Shown here piece after piece: positions 43,694 through 52,425 of a stretch of DNA of 64,000 bases (within the stretch, counting starts at the first letter, position 1; every line of letters begins with the position of its first letter). This stretch comes from B30-G6 sp964633115. GTDB lineage: Bacteria; Desulfobacterota; Desulfobacteria; Desulfobacterales; B30-G6. Where the stretch lies: the NCBI GenBank assembly GCA_964633115.1, contig CAZWEO010000016.1, positions 3,428 to 67,427 on the forward strand, read 5' to 3'. Both the position numbers and the translations under genes were made by a program. The notes below the pieces were generated by a model. That model searched no databases, was not told where the DNA came from, and saw nothing but the letters and a program-made list of their open reading frames with translations.

Positions 43694-44035
43694 TTACGCA
43701 CGAATCCAAATCTTATGGCCTGGAAAATGTTTGGAAAGCAGGTCTGCGGCTATCTTTTTGTCACAGGTACCATAGGCATCACTGTGGCCATACAAAATGA
43801 TGCCACCATCGGGTTCAAACCGAATGGCGGCCCCACCGGCCGGAATCACGTCCAAATTTTGGAAACCCAGATCCCGAAGTTCTGCTTTTGTGTTAGCAAG
43901 GATAAGCCAATGCCAGTCATCTCCGCCCCGCAGACAAATTAGGCCGTCGGCTTTCCCACCATTAATACGCACGAGCAAAACTTTACCTTGGTATCCCGGC
44001 TCAATATTCAGGAGAGCTATTTTTTGCTCGGTCAC
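43694..44035 (-). CDS. Conserved hypothetical protein, 113 aa
   Basis: 113 residues, no family recognised. It contains GGKADGLICLRGGDDWHWL and ends HFPGHKIWIRA, looking like a small alpha/beta cytosolic protein. It ends 4 bases from the HAD gene start region on the same strand (gap 44036-44039 before the HAD stop), indicating co-transcription. Function unknown. Confidence 0.6.
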   Translation of the reverse strand: MTEQKIALLNIEPGYQGKVLLVRINGGKADGLICLRGGDDWHWLILANTKAELRDLGFQNLDVIPAGGAAIRFEPDGGIILYGHSDAYGTCDKKIAADLLSKHFPGHKIWIRA

Positions 44036-44039
44036 AACG

Positions 44040-44774
44040 TTACACCTGTTTTAATATTGATAGATCAAAGAGATCGCGGAGGCTTGTAATCACGGGAACA
44101 TCGGTTTTGACATCCGGCCAGTTTCGCCTAACCGTGTGATGTTGCAACCACACGGGTTGGATACCGGACTTATCGGCGCCGTTAACATCGATACGCCAGT
44201 CATCACCCACATATACCGCCTCCTGCGGCGATAGGCCCAATTGCTGCAGACACATTCGAAAGGGCTCATCATGCGGTTTGGGGGGGATACCCGATTCACC
44301 GGCAATAATGATAACTTTGAAATATGCCTCAATTTGGGGGAATAAAGCCAGGCGGTGTCCGCCTGAACTAAGCTGTCCCTGGGTGTTGGAGATCAGGCCC
44401 AGATCATAATGTGATGAGAGCCTTTCCAGTACTTGGAGGGTTTCCGGAAAAGGTCTCGTTTGATTACTGATTTGATCCCAATAAATCTGCTCCCATATAC
44501 CGAGTAGGTCCGGATCCAGTAGCCGGTCGTAAAGCGCACTGACATGCTGCCAGATAGCCTGTCTGGAAAATTCCGATTTCTGATGAAATTCTTTACGCGT
44601 GCTTCGATAGAGAGATAAAAAAGCATCCCAATCAGGTCCGCCAGGCTTGGCATTCAAGGCGGCATAAAGCTTGTCTTTGGCTTTCTTTTCTGCCGCGCGA
44701 AACGCATCCGCCGAATCCACCAGGGTCTGGCCGAAGTCAAATAAGACTGCCTTTATTTGTCCCGATTTTCCCAT
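44040..44774 (-). CDS. HAD-superfamily hydrolase
   Basis: 244 residues. Motif I is VLFDFGQTLVD (Asp nucleophile, second Asp replaced by Gly as in dehalogenase-like members), GLISNT (motif II), K in PPKPHDEPF (motif III) and YVGDDWRIDV (motif IV). The cap lacks the Lys of PhnX-type phosphonatase, so it is not a classical phosphonoacetaldehyde hydrolase. Place next to phnW and the dehydrogenase suggests a hydrolytic step on a phosphorylated or CoA-derived product. A gap of 12 bases to the dehydrogenase gene upstream. Confidence 0.85.
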   Translation of the reverse strand: MGKSGQIKAVLFDFGQTLVDSADAFRAAEKKAKDKLYAALNAKPGGPDWDAFLSLYRSTRKEFHQKSEFSRQAIWQHVSALYDRLLDPDLLGIWEQIYWDQISNQTRPFPETLQVLERLSSHYDLGLISNTQGQLSSGGHRLALFPQIEAYFKVIIIAGESGIPPKPHDEPFRMCLQQLGLSPQEAVYVGDDWRIDVNGADKSGIQPVWLQHHTVRRNWPDVKTDVPVITSLRDLFDLSILKQV

Positions 44775-44786
44775 TTGAGATAGCTT

Positions 44787-46175
44787 CTAATCTTGACCCC
44801 ACTTCTTCAAATAGTCGCCACACAATTCCTCTACCGGGGGGATATATTCCTCTTTGGGGATCGACAACATAGTAAAATTGAGAAAATGGCTCCAGTTGAT
44901 ATTATCGCTGGTAATATTTCCGGCCCAGGAACCGCAGCCCAGCGTGTCGGTAGTGGGCAGACCGGTGTTCCATCCACCACTGTTGGCGTGGGCATGCGGC
45001 ATGTTGCATACGATGCGTCCCACGTTGGCGCGCAACGCCAATTTTACGCGGCGTTCATCGTTTTCAGAGTGAATCGATGTGGAATGGCCCTCACCTGAAA
45101 ATTTGAGAATTTTTTCCAGACGATCCAGCATTTCATCAAAATCAGCCCACTTCCAAACAGTCAGCACCGGTGAAATTTTTTCGCCGGAAAAGCGGTCATC
45201 CGGTCCGACCTTCTCGCCCACAACCATCAGGAAACGGGTATCATCCGGAACCGATAGACCTGCATTTTTAGCAATAAAAGTAGCTGGTCGGGCGACGATA
45301 TCTCGGTTTAGATGGGTGCCATCCGGCCACATATAACTGCGCAGTTTTTCACGCTCGTCCGTGCTACACAGATACCCGCCTTCGGATTCAAGCGCCGCGA
45401 TCATATCGGCATAGATACTTTCGTAAAGGGCCACAGCATTCTCCGAAGAACAGGAAGCCGAATTGTTGGCAATTTTGGAAAGCCTGATTTTATGCGCAGC
45501 TGCAGGTAAATCTGCGGTTTCATCCACGATGGAAACCACATTGCCTGCGCCCACCGTTTGAGATGGTTTGCCGGCTGCATAAACTACCTTGACCAGCGCA
45601 GCTCCACCTGTGGCAACAGCATAATCACTGTGGGCCATAACCTTGGAGGTTTTGGCATGGCTGGTTTTACGGATGCATTGGACTAGATCCACGGGCGCAC
45701 CGATTTTTTCCAGGGCCTTGCGGGCATGCTGTACGGTTTCATAAGAGGTCTTTTGGGTACGGGGATGCGGCGATACGATCATGGCATTACGTGTCTTTAA
45801 AGTACTTAGCGACAGGCAACAAATCGTGGATTCCGGATTGGTGCACGGTACCACATTGGCAATGACCCCGATGGGTTTGGCGTACTTTCGGATTCCCAGA
45901 GCTTTGTTTTCCTCCACCAGGCCACAGGTTTTGGCATTACGCATATCATAAAGCGTACCCAGGGTTTTGTTTTTGATCTTATTTACTTTATCCTCTGCAT
46001 TGCCGATATTGGATTCATCTACAGCCATATGTCCCAATTTATGGCGCACATCATCCTTCATAAACTCCCATGCCACGGCTTGAACCATTTCATCGACTTT
46101 TTCCTGAGGCCAATATTCCACTTCTTTAAAGGCCTTGCGGGCGCGTTCATACATTTCCTGGACATTGTCTTCCAT
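44787..46175 (-). CDS. CoA-acylating aldehyde dehydrogenase (SauS/PduP-like)
   Basis: 462 residues. The catalytic cysteine lies in NNSASCSSENAVA (about 243-255), and the nucleotide part in IGVIANVVPCTNPEST fits CoA-acylating aldehyde dehydrogenases such as sulfoacetaldehyde dehydrogenase SauS. The enzyme would convert an aldehyde (phosphonoacetaldehyde, sulfoacetaldehyde or another) plus CoA to the acyl-CoA. ATG 46175 has AAGGAG 8 bases upstream; an in-frame GTG at 46184 is earlier. It follows phnW (46334) on the same strand with a repeat in between. Confidence 0.85.
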   Translation of the reverse strand: MEDNVQEMYERARKAFKEVEYWPQEKVDEMVQAVAWEFMKDDVRHKLGHMAVDESNIGNAEDKVNKIKNKTLGTLYDMRNAKTCGLVEENKALGIRKYAKPIGVIANVVPCTNPESTICCLSLSTLKTRNAMIVSPHPRTQKTSYETVQHARKALEKIGAPVDLVQCIRKTSHAKTSKVMAHSDYAVATGGAALVKVVYAAGKPSQTVGAGNVVSIVDETADLPAAAHKIRLSKIANNSASCSSENAVALYESIYADMIAALESEGGYLCSTDEREKLRSYMWPDGTHLNRDIVARPATFIAKNAGLSVPDDTRFLMVVGEKVGPDDRFSGEKISPVLTVWKWADFDEMLDRLEKILKFSGEGHSTSIHSENDERRVKLALRANVGRIVCNMPHAHANSGGWNTGLPTTDTLGCGSWAGNITSDNINWSHFLNFTMLSIPKEEYIPPVEELCGDYLKKWGQD

Positions 46176-46272
46176 GATTAGCACTCCTTATGAAATAATA
46201 TGGGGTTATGGTATTTAAATAATCATAGGGTTATTCCCTACAATGTAATTATTAGGGCTCAAGGGATCAAAT

Positions 46273-46329
46273 TTAGGCTATTAGGCGTTTAGACTGTAGG
46301 CTGTAGGCGCCTAATAGTCTTCAACCTAA
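46273..46329. repeat. Family A palindrome in the phnW-dehydrogenase gap (copy 3)
   Basis: TTTAGGCTATTAGGCGTTTAG, then GACTGTAGGCTGTAGGCGCC and TAATAGTCTTCAACCTAAA. It has the centre TAGGCGCCTA and inverted arms, in the gap between phnW and the aldehyde dehydrogenase gene on the minus strand. Confidence 0.8.
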
Positions 46330-46333
46330 ATAC

Positions 46334-47470
46334 CTAAGGGCTAATTGGTAGTGTGTATCCCATCCCCTCAAATGCTTCCTTGGCCACCACAAAAAAGTCC
46401 TGAATATCCTTTGCTGTAATTAGACCTAAATTGCACAACCGAAATGTCTCTACACCAAACATCTTACCCGGATAGATGGTGAAACCTCTTTCGAAGCAGT
46501 AATCGTGCAGTTGGAAGAAGTCAAATTTTCCGTCTTCCGGCGCCTGAACAGTTACTACCAAGTGGCCCTGAATCTCCTTATCGATTACGGTCCCAAGACC
46601 CATTTCAGATAGGCCGGTATGAATTGCCTCCCAACACTTGGTCAGCCTATCCCAACGGGCCTGCTCCCCTTCTTCAAAGTATTCTTTGATGGCTTGCTGC
46701 AATGCATATACTGTCTGCACCGGCGGCGTAAAATGCATCTCACCCACGCGCTCAAAAAAATCATACTGCATGAAAAGATTACAATAATAAGATCGGGTGG
46801 GGTAGGCCTTTGATTTCTTTATTTCCTCTATACTCCCGACAGTCCAAGAAGCGCCAGTCATGCCGGCCAATCCTTTTTGAGCCGAAGACATGAGAAAATC
46901 AATATTCTGCTCAGCAATGTTGATAGGCATAAGCCCGTATGTCGATATGGTATCAACCACAAAAAGCGCACCATTATCATGAGCCAGTTGCCCGATTTCT
47001 TTTATGGGATTGAGCACACCCGTACCTGTTTCGTGGTGAACCGTGGCCACAACAGCGATATCCGGATCCTTTTGCAGCGCTTCCTGAACCACGGTAAGAT
47101 CCGGCAGCTGCGTGGAGGGAAACTTGAGATCGACGCAAGGGATCTGGTAGTAGCCGGCAATTTCAACTATGCGCGCCGAGTAGGCCCCGTTATTGACCAC
47201 ACAGATTTTTTTGCCCTCAGGGACCAAAGAGTTGACCAATACATCCTGGATAATGGTACCCGATCCGGTAAAAATGACAGCACTATATTTTTCTGGATCA
47301 GCGTGAACCACTTCCACCAGGTCTTTGCGCACCTGGGTCATCATATTCACAAATTCCTGCTCCCGGGGGCAAATATCTGGTACGACCTGGGCATATTTTA
47401 CGGCGTCGCTCGTTGTGGCAGGTCCTGGGTTTAGCAGCACATTTCTTTTGACTGGTTTGACGACTTCCAT
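46334..47470 (-). CDS. phnW: 2-aminoethylphosphonate-pyruvate transaminase-like (PhnW)
   Basis: 378 residues, class V aminotransferase. It starts KRNVLLNPGPATTSDAVKYA (a PhnW hallmark), then VDTISTYGLMPINIAE and the PLP lysine in SSAQKGLAGMTG (about 192-203). PhnW converts 2-aminoethylphosphonate and pyruvate to phosphonoacetaldehyde and alanine; taurine-like use by close homologues is possible. GGAGG lies 5 bases before ATG. It is third in the operon after the two citrate-synthase-like genes and before the acylating dehydrogenase. Confidence 0.85.
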   Translation of the reverse strand: MEVVKPVKRNVLLNPGPATTSDAVKYAQVVPDICPREQEFVNMMTQVRKDLVEVVHADPEKYSAVIFTGSGTIIQDVLVNSLVPEGKKICVVNNGAYSARIVEIAGYYQIPCVDLKFPSTQLPDLTVVQEALQKDPDIAVVATVHHETGTGVLNPIKEIGQLAHDNGALFVVDTISTYGLMPINIAEQNIDFLMSSAQKGLAGMTGASWTVGSIEEIKKSKAYPTRSYYCNLFMQYDFFERVGEMHFTPPVQTVYALQQAIKEYFEEGEQARWDRLTKCWEAIHTGLSEMGLGTVIDKEIQGHLVVTVQAPEDGKFDFFQLHDYCFERGFTIYPGKMFGVETFRLCNLGLITAKDIQDFFVVAKEAFEGMGYTLPISP

Positions 47471-47499
47471 AGTTACCTCCCCCCATCCTAAATACTGGT

Positions 47500-48579
47500 T
47501 TAAAGTTTTCCGACCTTCTTAATCCCCGATTTCTTGCTGGGGTCTTCCACCTCTTCGATGATGCTAAAACCGCTGCCACGGACCTTTTTCATCTTTTCGA
47601 ACCGCTGTTTCCATTCATCAGGTGTTGTGCACAAGGCTGAAGCATCAAGTTTGTCTCGTTCGGCCAAGGGCGGTACCGTCCTATCATCGGGCCCATCATA
47701 ATCTTCTTTAGGGGTCAATTCCTGGCCCAGTCGGTTGGTTTCTTCACGTTCGACTTCTTCGATATAATGGGCGCCTGCAGCGAATGATCTGGTCACGGCC
47801 AGGATTGCCCAGGTGGCCTCGGGTGTAAAACCCAAATCCATCATGGCGGCACCGGTGGCTCCCAACATATCCAGATCCACCGTATCTGCAGATATCTCCT
47901 GGGCTGCTGTCACAATTTCCTTGGTAAAGGCAATGTACTCGCCGGCTGTCCCAAGTTTTTCCGCACGAGCCAGCATGCGTTTTGCAGCCGGATCATTGAG
48001 CATGAGATTGGAGACTCCCAGGGCTTCATCATTTAGGTTTTCTGTTACCAGAAGTTTGGCCGCTTCCTGCAGGCTCAGGTCTTGCTCTTTGGACAGCACC
48101 AAATATTTTTCCAATCGGTTTCCAAAGGCAGAATAGGCACCATATGCGTGACCAAAAGCCATGATCGACGCCCCACAGGCCTGGGTTAAAAAGGTTTTAG
48201 AGCGGGCTACAATTCTGGAGATGGCGGCCGGAGCGCTAAGTCCGTCCTCCAAGGCCAGGATCATGATATAATTGAGCATCCGCTCCTCTTCGATGGTTGG
48301 GATCCGGGCCTGATAGTCCACAAAAAGTACCTCGATGACGCCATAGCCTTCTTCCATCAATTCCGTCGTATCATACCCCCGAGTCACAATGCGGTGCATA
48401 TTTTTATAGGCCACTTCAGACACCCATTGAAACGATGCCCGCTTGGTATCCGGGGGCATGGTACCGTATTCCCGGTCATAATAGTCGAAGGGGTTTTTAG
48501 GACTATCGAGATTTCCGATGGACCGCTCACGCTTCTTTTTGTTCAGTGCATCCGTTTTTGCTTTATCTAGATAACCCAT
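47500..48579 (-). CDS. Citrate synthase-like protein 1 (citryl-CoA-lyase type)
   Basis: 359 residues. Citrate synthase fold, with IVTRGYDTTELMEEGYGVIE at the N-terminus and AFGHAYGAYSAFG (first catalytic His) about residue 140. Compared with citrate synthase, the second His segment is lost (GVSNLMLNDPAAK) but VDLD keeps an Asp in the third position. An N-terminal extension of about 55 residues precedes the core. It overlaps the second gene by 13 bases, pointing to a hetero-oligomer. The role is not known. Confidence 0.75.
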   Translation of the reverse strand: MGYLDKAKTDALNKKKRERSIGNLDSPKNPFDYYDREYGTMPPDTKRASFQWVSEVAYKNMHRIVTRGYDTTELMEEGYGVIEVLFVDYQARIPTIEEERMLNYIMILALEDGLSAPAAISRIVARSKTFLTQACGASIMAFGHAYGAYSAFGNRLEKYLVLSKEQDLSLQEAAKLLVTENLNDEALGVSNLMLNDPAAKRMLARAEKLGTAGEYIAFTKEIVTAAQEISADTVDLDMLGATGAAMMDLGFTPEATWAILAVTRSFAAGAHYIEEVEREETNRLGQELTPKEDYDGPDDRTVPPLAERDKLDASALCTTPDEWKQRFEKMKKVRGSGFSIIEEVEDPSKKSGIKKVGKL

Positions 48580-49463
48580 TTTTTATATTCTCCTTCTTCC
48601 TTCTGCTTTTGGGCATATTCCTGACGTTCTTCCTGTTTGGGGACGATGCGATCCTCGGGACCCACATATTTAATCATGGATAGGTCGATCATCTGCACCA
48701 TGGGCTCATTTCTGCTGGCGCCCCAAGCGCGGCCCTTTTTCATGTTGAACAAGGCGTGGGCTGCGCAGCTAAATCCCCGCACAACACTGCCAATACACCA
48801 ACCCGCATTGGGTGAAAAGCCGATTTCCATCAAGGCGGTGTTACCCGAGCCCACAACGTTCACACCCACATATGAGCGCCCATCTGCCTTGCGTCTGGCA
48901 TGAAAATACTTCTCCACGGCACGTTGAAATTCCAGATAAACACCTTTGAGTTCCAGCTCCTCCTGTTTGAGGTGAATCGGTTCAGCCCTGGGATCGCTGT
49001 CAATGTGTTGGGGTTGTCCCATGCCCATGACCGGACGCCCGGCGTCCATATATTCATCCACCAGGGTCTTTGCCATTTCATCAACGGTCTTGCCTTCTTC
49101 CTGAGCCCGCTTCAAATACTTATTGAGCATATAGCCATGGGCAGCACCCGGTCCGTGAACCCCGCCGAAAGTAGACACAGCCGCTGCCACGCATACAGGC
49201 AGGTTGGGACGGCCCGCGCTGACGCCGATGGCACCTACGGCCGAAGGAGACATGGAGTGTTCCAGAAAGACCCCCATTTCATATTTGAGCATTTTCTCTT
49301 CTGTTTCGGTGGGGATTCGGTCTTGGAAAAGTACAAACATGGCATCGTAAAATGAGTAACCCTCTTCGGCCAGATCGCTCAGGTTATACCCGCGCATCAC
49401 GGTTTTTTCTTCGGTTTTATAAGAAATTGACGTTTTCCTTCGAAACGGTGGTTTTCTATCCAT
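48567..49463 (-). CDS. Citrate synthase-like protein 2 (citryl-CoA-lyase type)
   Basis: 298 residues from ATG 49463 with GGAGGGC upstream (an earlier start at 49508 is not needed). It begins VMRGYNLSDLAEEGYSFYDA and contains FGGVHGPGAAHGYML (first catalytic His), GMGQPQHIDSDPRAEPI (second His replaced by Gln, DPRA Arg kept), and NVVGSG where the catalytic Asp normally stands. First gene of the phnW operon, overlapping the related protein by 13 bases. Could condense acyl-CoA with a 2-oxoacid, or cleave. Confidence 0.75.
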   Translation of the reverse strand: MDRKPPFRRKTSISYKTEEKTVMRGYNLSDLAEEGYSFYDAMFVLFQDRIPTETEEKMLKYEMGVFLEHSMSPSAVGAIGVSAGRPNLPVCVAAAVSTFGGVHGPGAAHGYMLNKYLKRAQEEGKTVDEMAKTLVDEYMDAGRPVMGMGQPQHIDSDPRAEPIHLKQEELELKGVYLEFQRAVEKYFHARRKADGRSYVGVNVVGSGNTALMEIGFSPNAGWCIGSVVRGFSCAAHALFNMKKGRAWGASRNEPMVQMIDLSMIKYVGPEDRIVPKQEERQEYAQKQKEEGEYKKWVI

Positions 49464-49711
49464 GCTGCCCTCCATTATAGTTTGATTGCAACCGCTATAA
49501 ACAAACATAAATCATAGGTCAATCTAATAATACTAATGTTTTACATGACAAAAAATTATAGTAAAATTGTGTAAGGGCTTTATGGTAATCGCCCCTGTCA
49601 CTTTTTTGTGGCAATCTCATAAAAGGCACAGTATTATAGTCTATCTCTTTATTCAGCAGGCCCGGCGCTGATTTCCCCCTAAAAAGAATCTTATTTCATA
49701 ATTTGAATGTT

Positions 49712-50371
49712 ATGATTTTAAAAGTCTTGTTTCTTGGCAACAGCCATACCTATTTTAATTACATGCCCCAAATGTTAGCAATGCTCGTTGATTCCGAAGA
49801 TCGCGGATTTGAACTGGTATTGGATCAGTGTACCGGAGAAGGCGCCGGTCTGGCCTGGCATTGGCAAAATCAACGCAGCCGGAAGGCCATCGAAGAAAAG
49901 CATTGGGATGTTGTTGTTCTGCAGGATCGTAGCGGGGGACCCCTGGAGGAGCCGGTGTCCTTTGCCCAACATGCCGGATTGCTGGATGCTGAAATCCGAA
50001 AACACGGCGCCCTTACCCTGATGTTTTTGACATGGGCCAACCGGTCTCGACCGGATACCCAGGCTGTTCTCACGGATGCTTACAAAATGACGGCCGAGAA
50101 GCTACATGCGGATTTGGCACCGGTGGGAGTGGCCTGGGAAACCTTTTACCAGCTAAACCCTGAATTTGAGCTTCACCATCGCGATGGCCGTCACGCCAAC
50201 CCCATGGGGTCATACCTGACTGCTTGCGTCTTCTATTCGGTACTATTTCAGAGTAGCCCCGCAGGGCTTCCCGGAAGCTTTTTCTTTAAAAATAAAATGT
50301 GCTTGAATCTCAATCAAGACAGAGCCGCCTTGCTGCAGAAAACCGCCTGGGAGACAGTCTCGAAGCTATAG
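49712..50371 (+). CDS. SGNH/GDSL-type hydrolase
   Basis: 219 residues from ATG 49712. The block-I motif is variant: FLGNSHTYFN (Asn instead of Asp in GDS), block V has DGRHANPMGSYLTACVFY with Asp and His of the catalytic dyad. GNSHT-type members are found widely in bacteria, often as esterases. The gene lies between the two minus-strand groups on the plus strand. Substrate unknown. The stop is TAG. Confidence 0.75.
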   Translation: MILKVLFLGNSHTYFNYMPQMLAMLVDSEDRGFELVLDQCTGEGAGLAWHWQNQRSRKAIEEKHWDVVVLQDRSGGPLEEPVSFAQHAGLLDAEIRKHGALTLMFLTWANRSRPDTQAVLTDAYKMTAEKLHADLAPVGVAWETFYQLNPEFELHHRDGRHANPMGSYLTACVFYSVLFQSSPAGLPGSFFFKNKMCLNLNQDRAALLQKTAWETVSKL

Positions 50372-50405
50372 AGGACCGAAAGTAAAGAAGGGGTTGGAAT
50401 CCGAC

Positions 50406-52421
50406 CTAGCGTGTCCGCCAGGCCTGGGTACGCATCAACAGATTGCGAGTCACAAAAATGTGGATCAAACGGGCCCCGACATTGGTATAAAAAATCATCA
50501 TGCCCATGGCTGCTGCGGGTGCGACATCACCGGCATCGTCCATATTCATCACCGCCACCGATGCAAGGGCAGTGTCCGGAGAGTATAGAAAAATAACGGC
50601 CGAGACAGTGGTCATTGCATTGACAAACAAGTAGATCGAGATATCCAGAATTGAAGGCATACAGACCGGTACAGTAACTTTGGCCATGAGTCTGTAAAAC
50701 GGCTGTTTAAGGGAAGAGGCGACTGCCTCGAATTCCCGATCCATTTGTTTTAATGCGGTTATAGCCGTTAAGTGGGAGACGGTGTAAAAGTGAGTAACCG
50801 TGCAGACAACCAGAATCGCCATTGTGCCGTATATCCCATTGAGCGGGTTTGCGGGATTGTTGAAAAAAAAGATATAGGCCAGGCCTAAAACCATTCCGGG
50901 AATTGCCATGGGCATCATGGCCAGAAACTGGAAACCGCTTCTGACGGGCATAAACCCTTTTATTTTTTCAACCATATAGGCCCCGGAAAAAACAACGATT
51001 GTTCCGATAACAGCTGTCAAAAGAGCCATTTTGATGGAATTACCATAGGAAGCCCAGCCGCCCCCATCCATGACATTGAAATTATAGTTTCCCAAACTGA
51101 AACTTAAATTGTAAGGCCAGAGTTTAACCAGGGCTGCGTATTGACAAATGATAATCAGGCTCAGAATGAAAAAGGCCACTATGCTGCAGTACGACAAACA
51201 AATCGTATCAAATTTTCGATCCGGCTTGGGTTCATAAGGTACGGAGCGTGAGGAGAGTTGCGCGACCTGTTTTGATTGCACATAGCGATCGATGCCAAAT
51301 GCCATCATGGCCGGGATCAGCAACACCACAGACACAACAGCCCCCATTTCAAAATTCTGTTGACCGATAACCTGTTTGTAGATGTCCACGGCCAGCATGT
51401 TGTATTGTCCCCCGATCACTTTGGGTAATCCAAAATCGGTGATCACCAGGTTGAAAACCACAAAGGCTGCCGAAAGTAATCCGTACCGCGCACCGGGGAT
51501 GGTTACCGTCCAGAATGTTTTCCAGGCACTGGCACGCAGGGAAATGGCTGCTTCGTAGAGACGCGCATCGGAAATGGACAGGGCGGTGGTAATGATGATC
51601 AGCGCATGCGGGAACGTGAAAAAGATCGATCCCAGCACAATTCCTATGGGACCATAAATTTCGTGGCCGAACAGCAGGCCTTTGACCAGCCCCTGATTAC
51701 CAAACAGATAGACCAGCGCGATCCCGGGCAGCAAGGAAGGCACAAGGATCGGAATCATGGCAATGATCCGAAAAAGCCCCTTGAAGCGCATGGTGCTCCG
51801 ATTGAGCGCATAGGCAAATCCAAATGCGAGACTCACCGTAATCAATGTGGTCAATACCGAAATGAAAAATGAATTTTGAATGGAACGAAAAAGCGCGGGA
51901 GTGGAAAAATAAGTGATGTAGTTATCCAATCCTGTGGACTGAGATGGACGCAAGACGATGCGTCTGAACTTATTGGCCTTATAGGTGTGCCAGTCGGTAT
52001 CTGCTACACGGGTCGATCCCACCAGAAACGATGCGTTTTGATCCAGTTGGCGGAGACGATACTCGGTTTTGCTGCGAAAACTGAAATCAGGAAAAAAGGT
52101 GGTGGCGTACAAACGCCCGTCCGCATTGGTCTTTAACTCTTCAGGTTTAAGGACTTTCAAGTTTGCATTGATCTGGGCAGCGGAAACCACCTCACTCCAG
52201 CCATCACCCGTATTGACTTGAAATTCAAAATTTTCCAGATCAAAAGCAGCTGTTGTAAAAGATTTTGACAGCATCGCATAAAGCGGGAATGCCAGTGCGA
52301 TCACAAGGTAGACGGCAATGACAAGCATAAACGCTGCCATCATGCGGGCATCTTTACTCGTTTTGGGACGAATAATCGGTGCCGGGGACATTTCTTTGGT
52401 ATCAGGGAAATTACTATTCAT
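50406..52421 (-). CDS. Fused ABC permease, 2-aminoethylphosphonate type
   Basis: 671 residues, two binding-protein-dependent permease domains in one chain (EAAISLRASAWKTFWTVTIP and EAVASSLKQPFYRLMAKVTV in the loop positions of the two halves), about 12 membrane helices. The arrangement fits PhnUV/FbpB permeases for phosphonate or iron. A long periplasmic segment lies after the first helix (about residues 70-165). Downstream of the ATPase gene by four bases on the same strand. Confidence 0.82.
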   Translation of the reverse strand: MNSNFPDTKEMSPAPIIRPKTSKDARMMAAFMLVIAVYLVIALAFPLYAMLSKSFTTAAFDLENFEFQVNTGDGWSEVVSAAQINANLKVLKPEELKTNADGRLYATTFFPDFSFRSKTEYRLRQLDQNASFLVGSTRVADTDWHTYKANKFRRIVLRPSQSTGLDNYITYFSTPALFRSIQNSFFISVLTTLITVSLAFGFAYALNRSTMRFKGLFRIIAMIPILVPSLLPGIALVYLFGNQGLVKGLLFGHEIYGPIGIVLGSIFFTFPHALIIITTALSISDARLYEAAISLRASAWKTFWTVTIPGARYGLLSAAFVVFNLVITDFGLPKVIGGQYNMLAVDIYKQVIGQQNFEMGAVVSVVLLIPAMMAFGIDRYVQSKQVAQLSSRSVPYEPKPDRKFDTICLSYCSIVAFFILSLIIICQYAALVKLWPYNLSFSLGNYNFNVMDGGGWASYGNSIKMALLTAVIGTIVVFSGAYMVEKIKGFMPVRSGFQFLAMMPMAIPGMVLGLAYIFFFNNPANPLNGIYGTMAILVVCTVTHFYTVSHLTAITALKQMDREFEAVASSLKQPFYRLMAKVTVPVCMPSILDISIYLFVNAMTTVSAVIFLYSPDTALASVAVMNMDDAGDVAPAAAMGMMIFYTNVGARLIHIFVTRNLLMRTQAWRTR

Positions 52422-52425
52422 TGTA

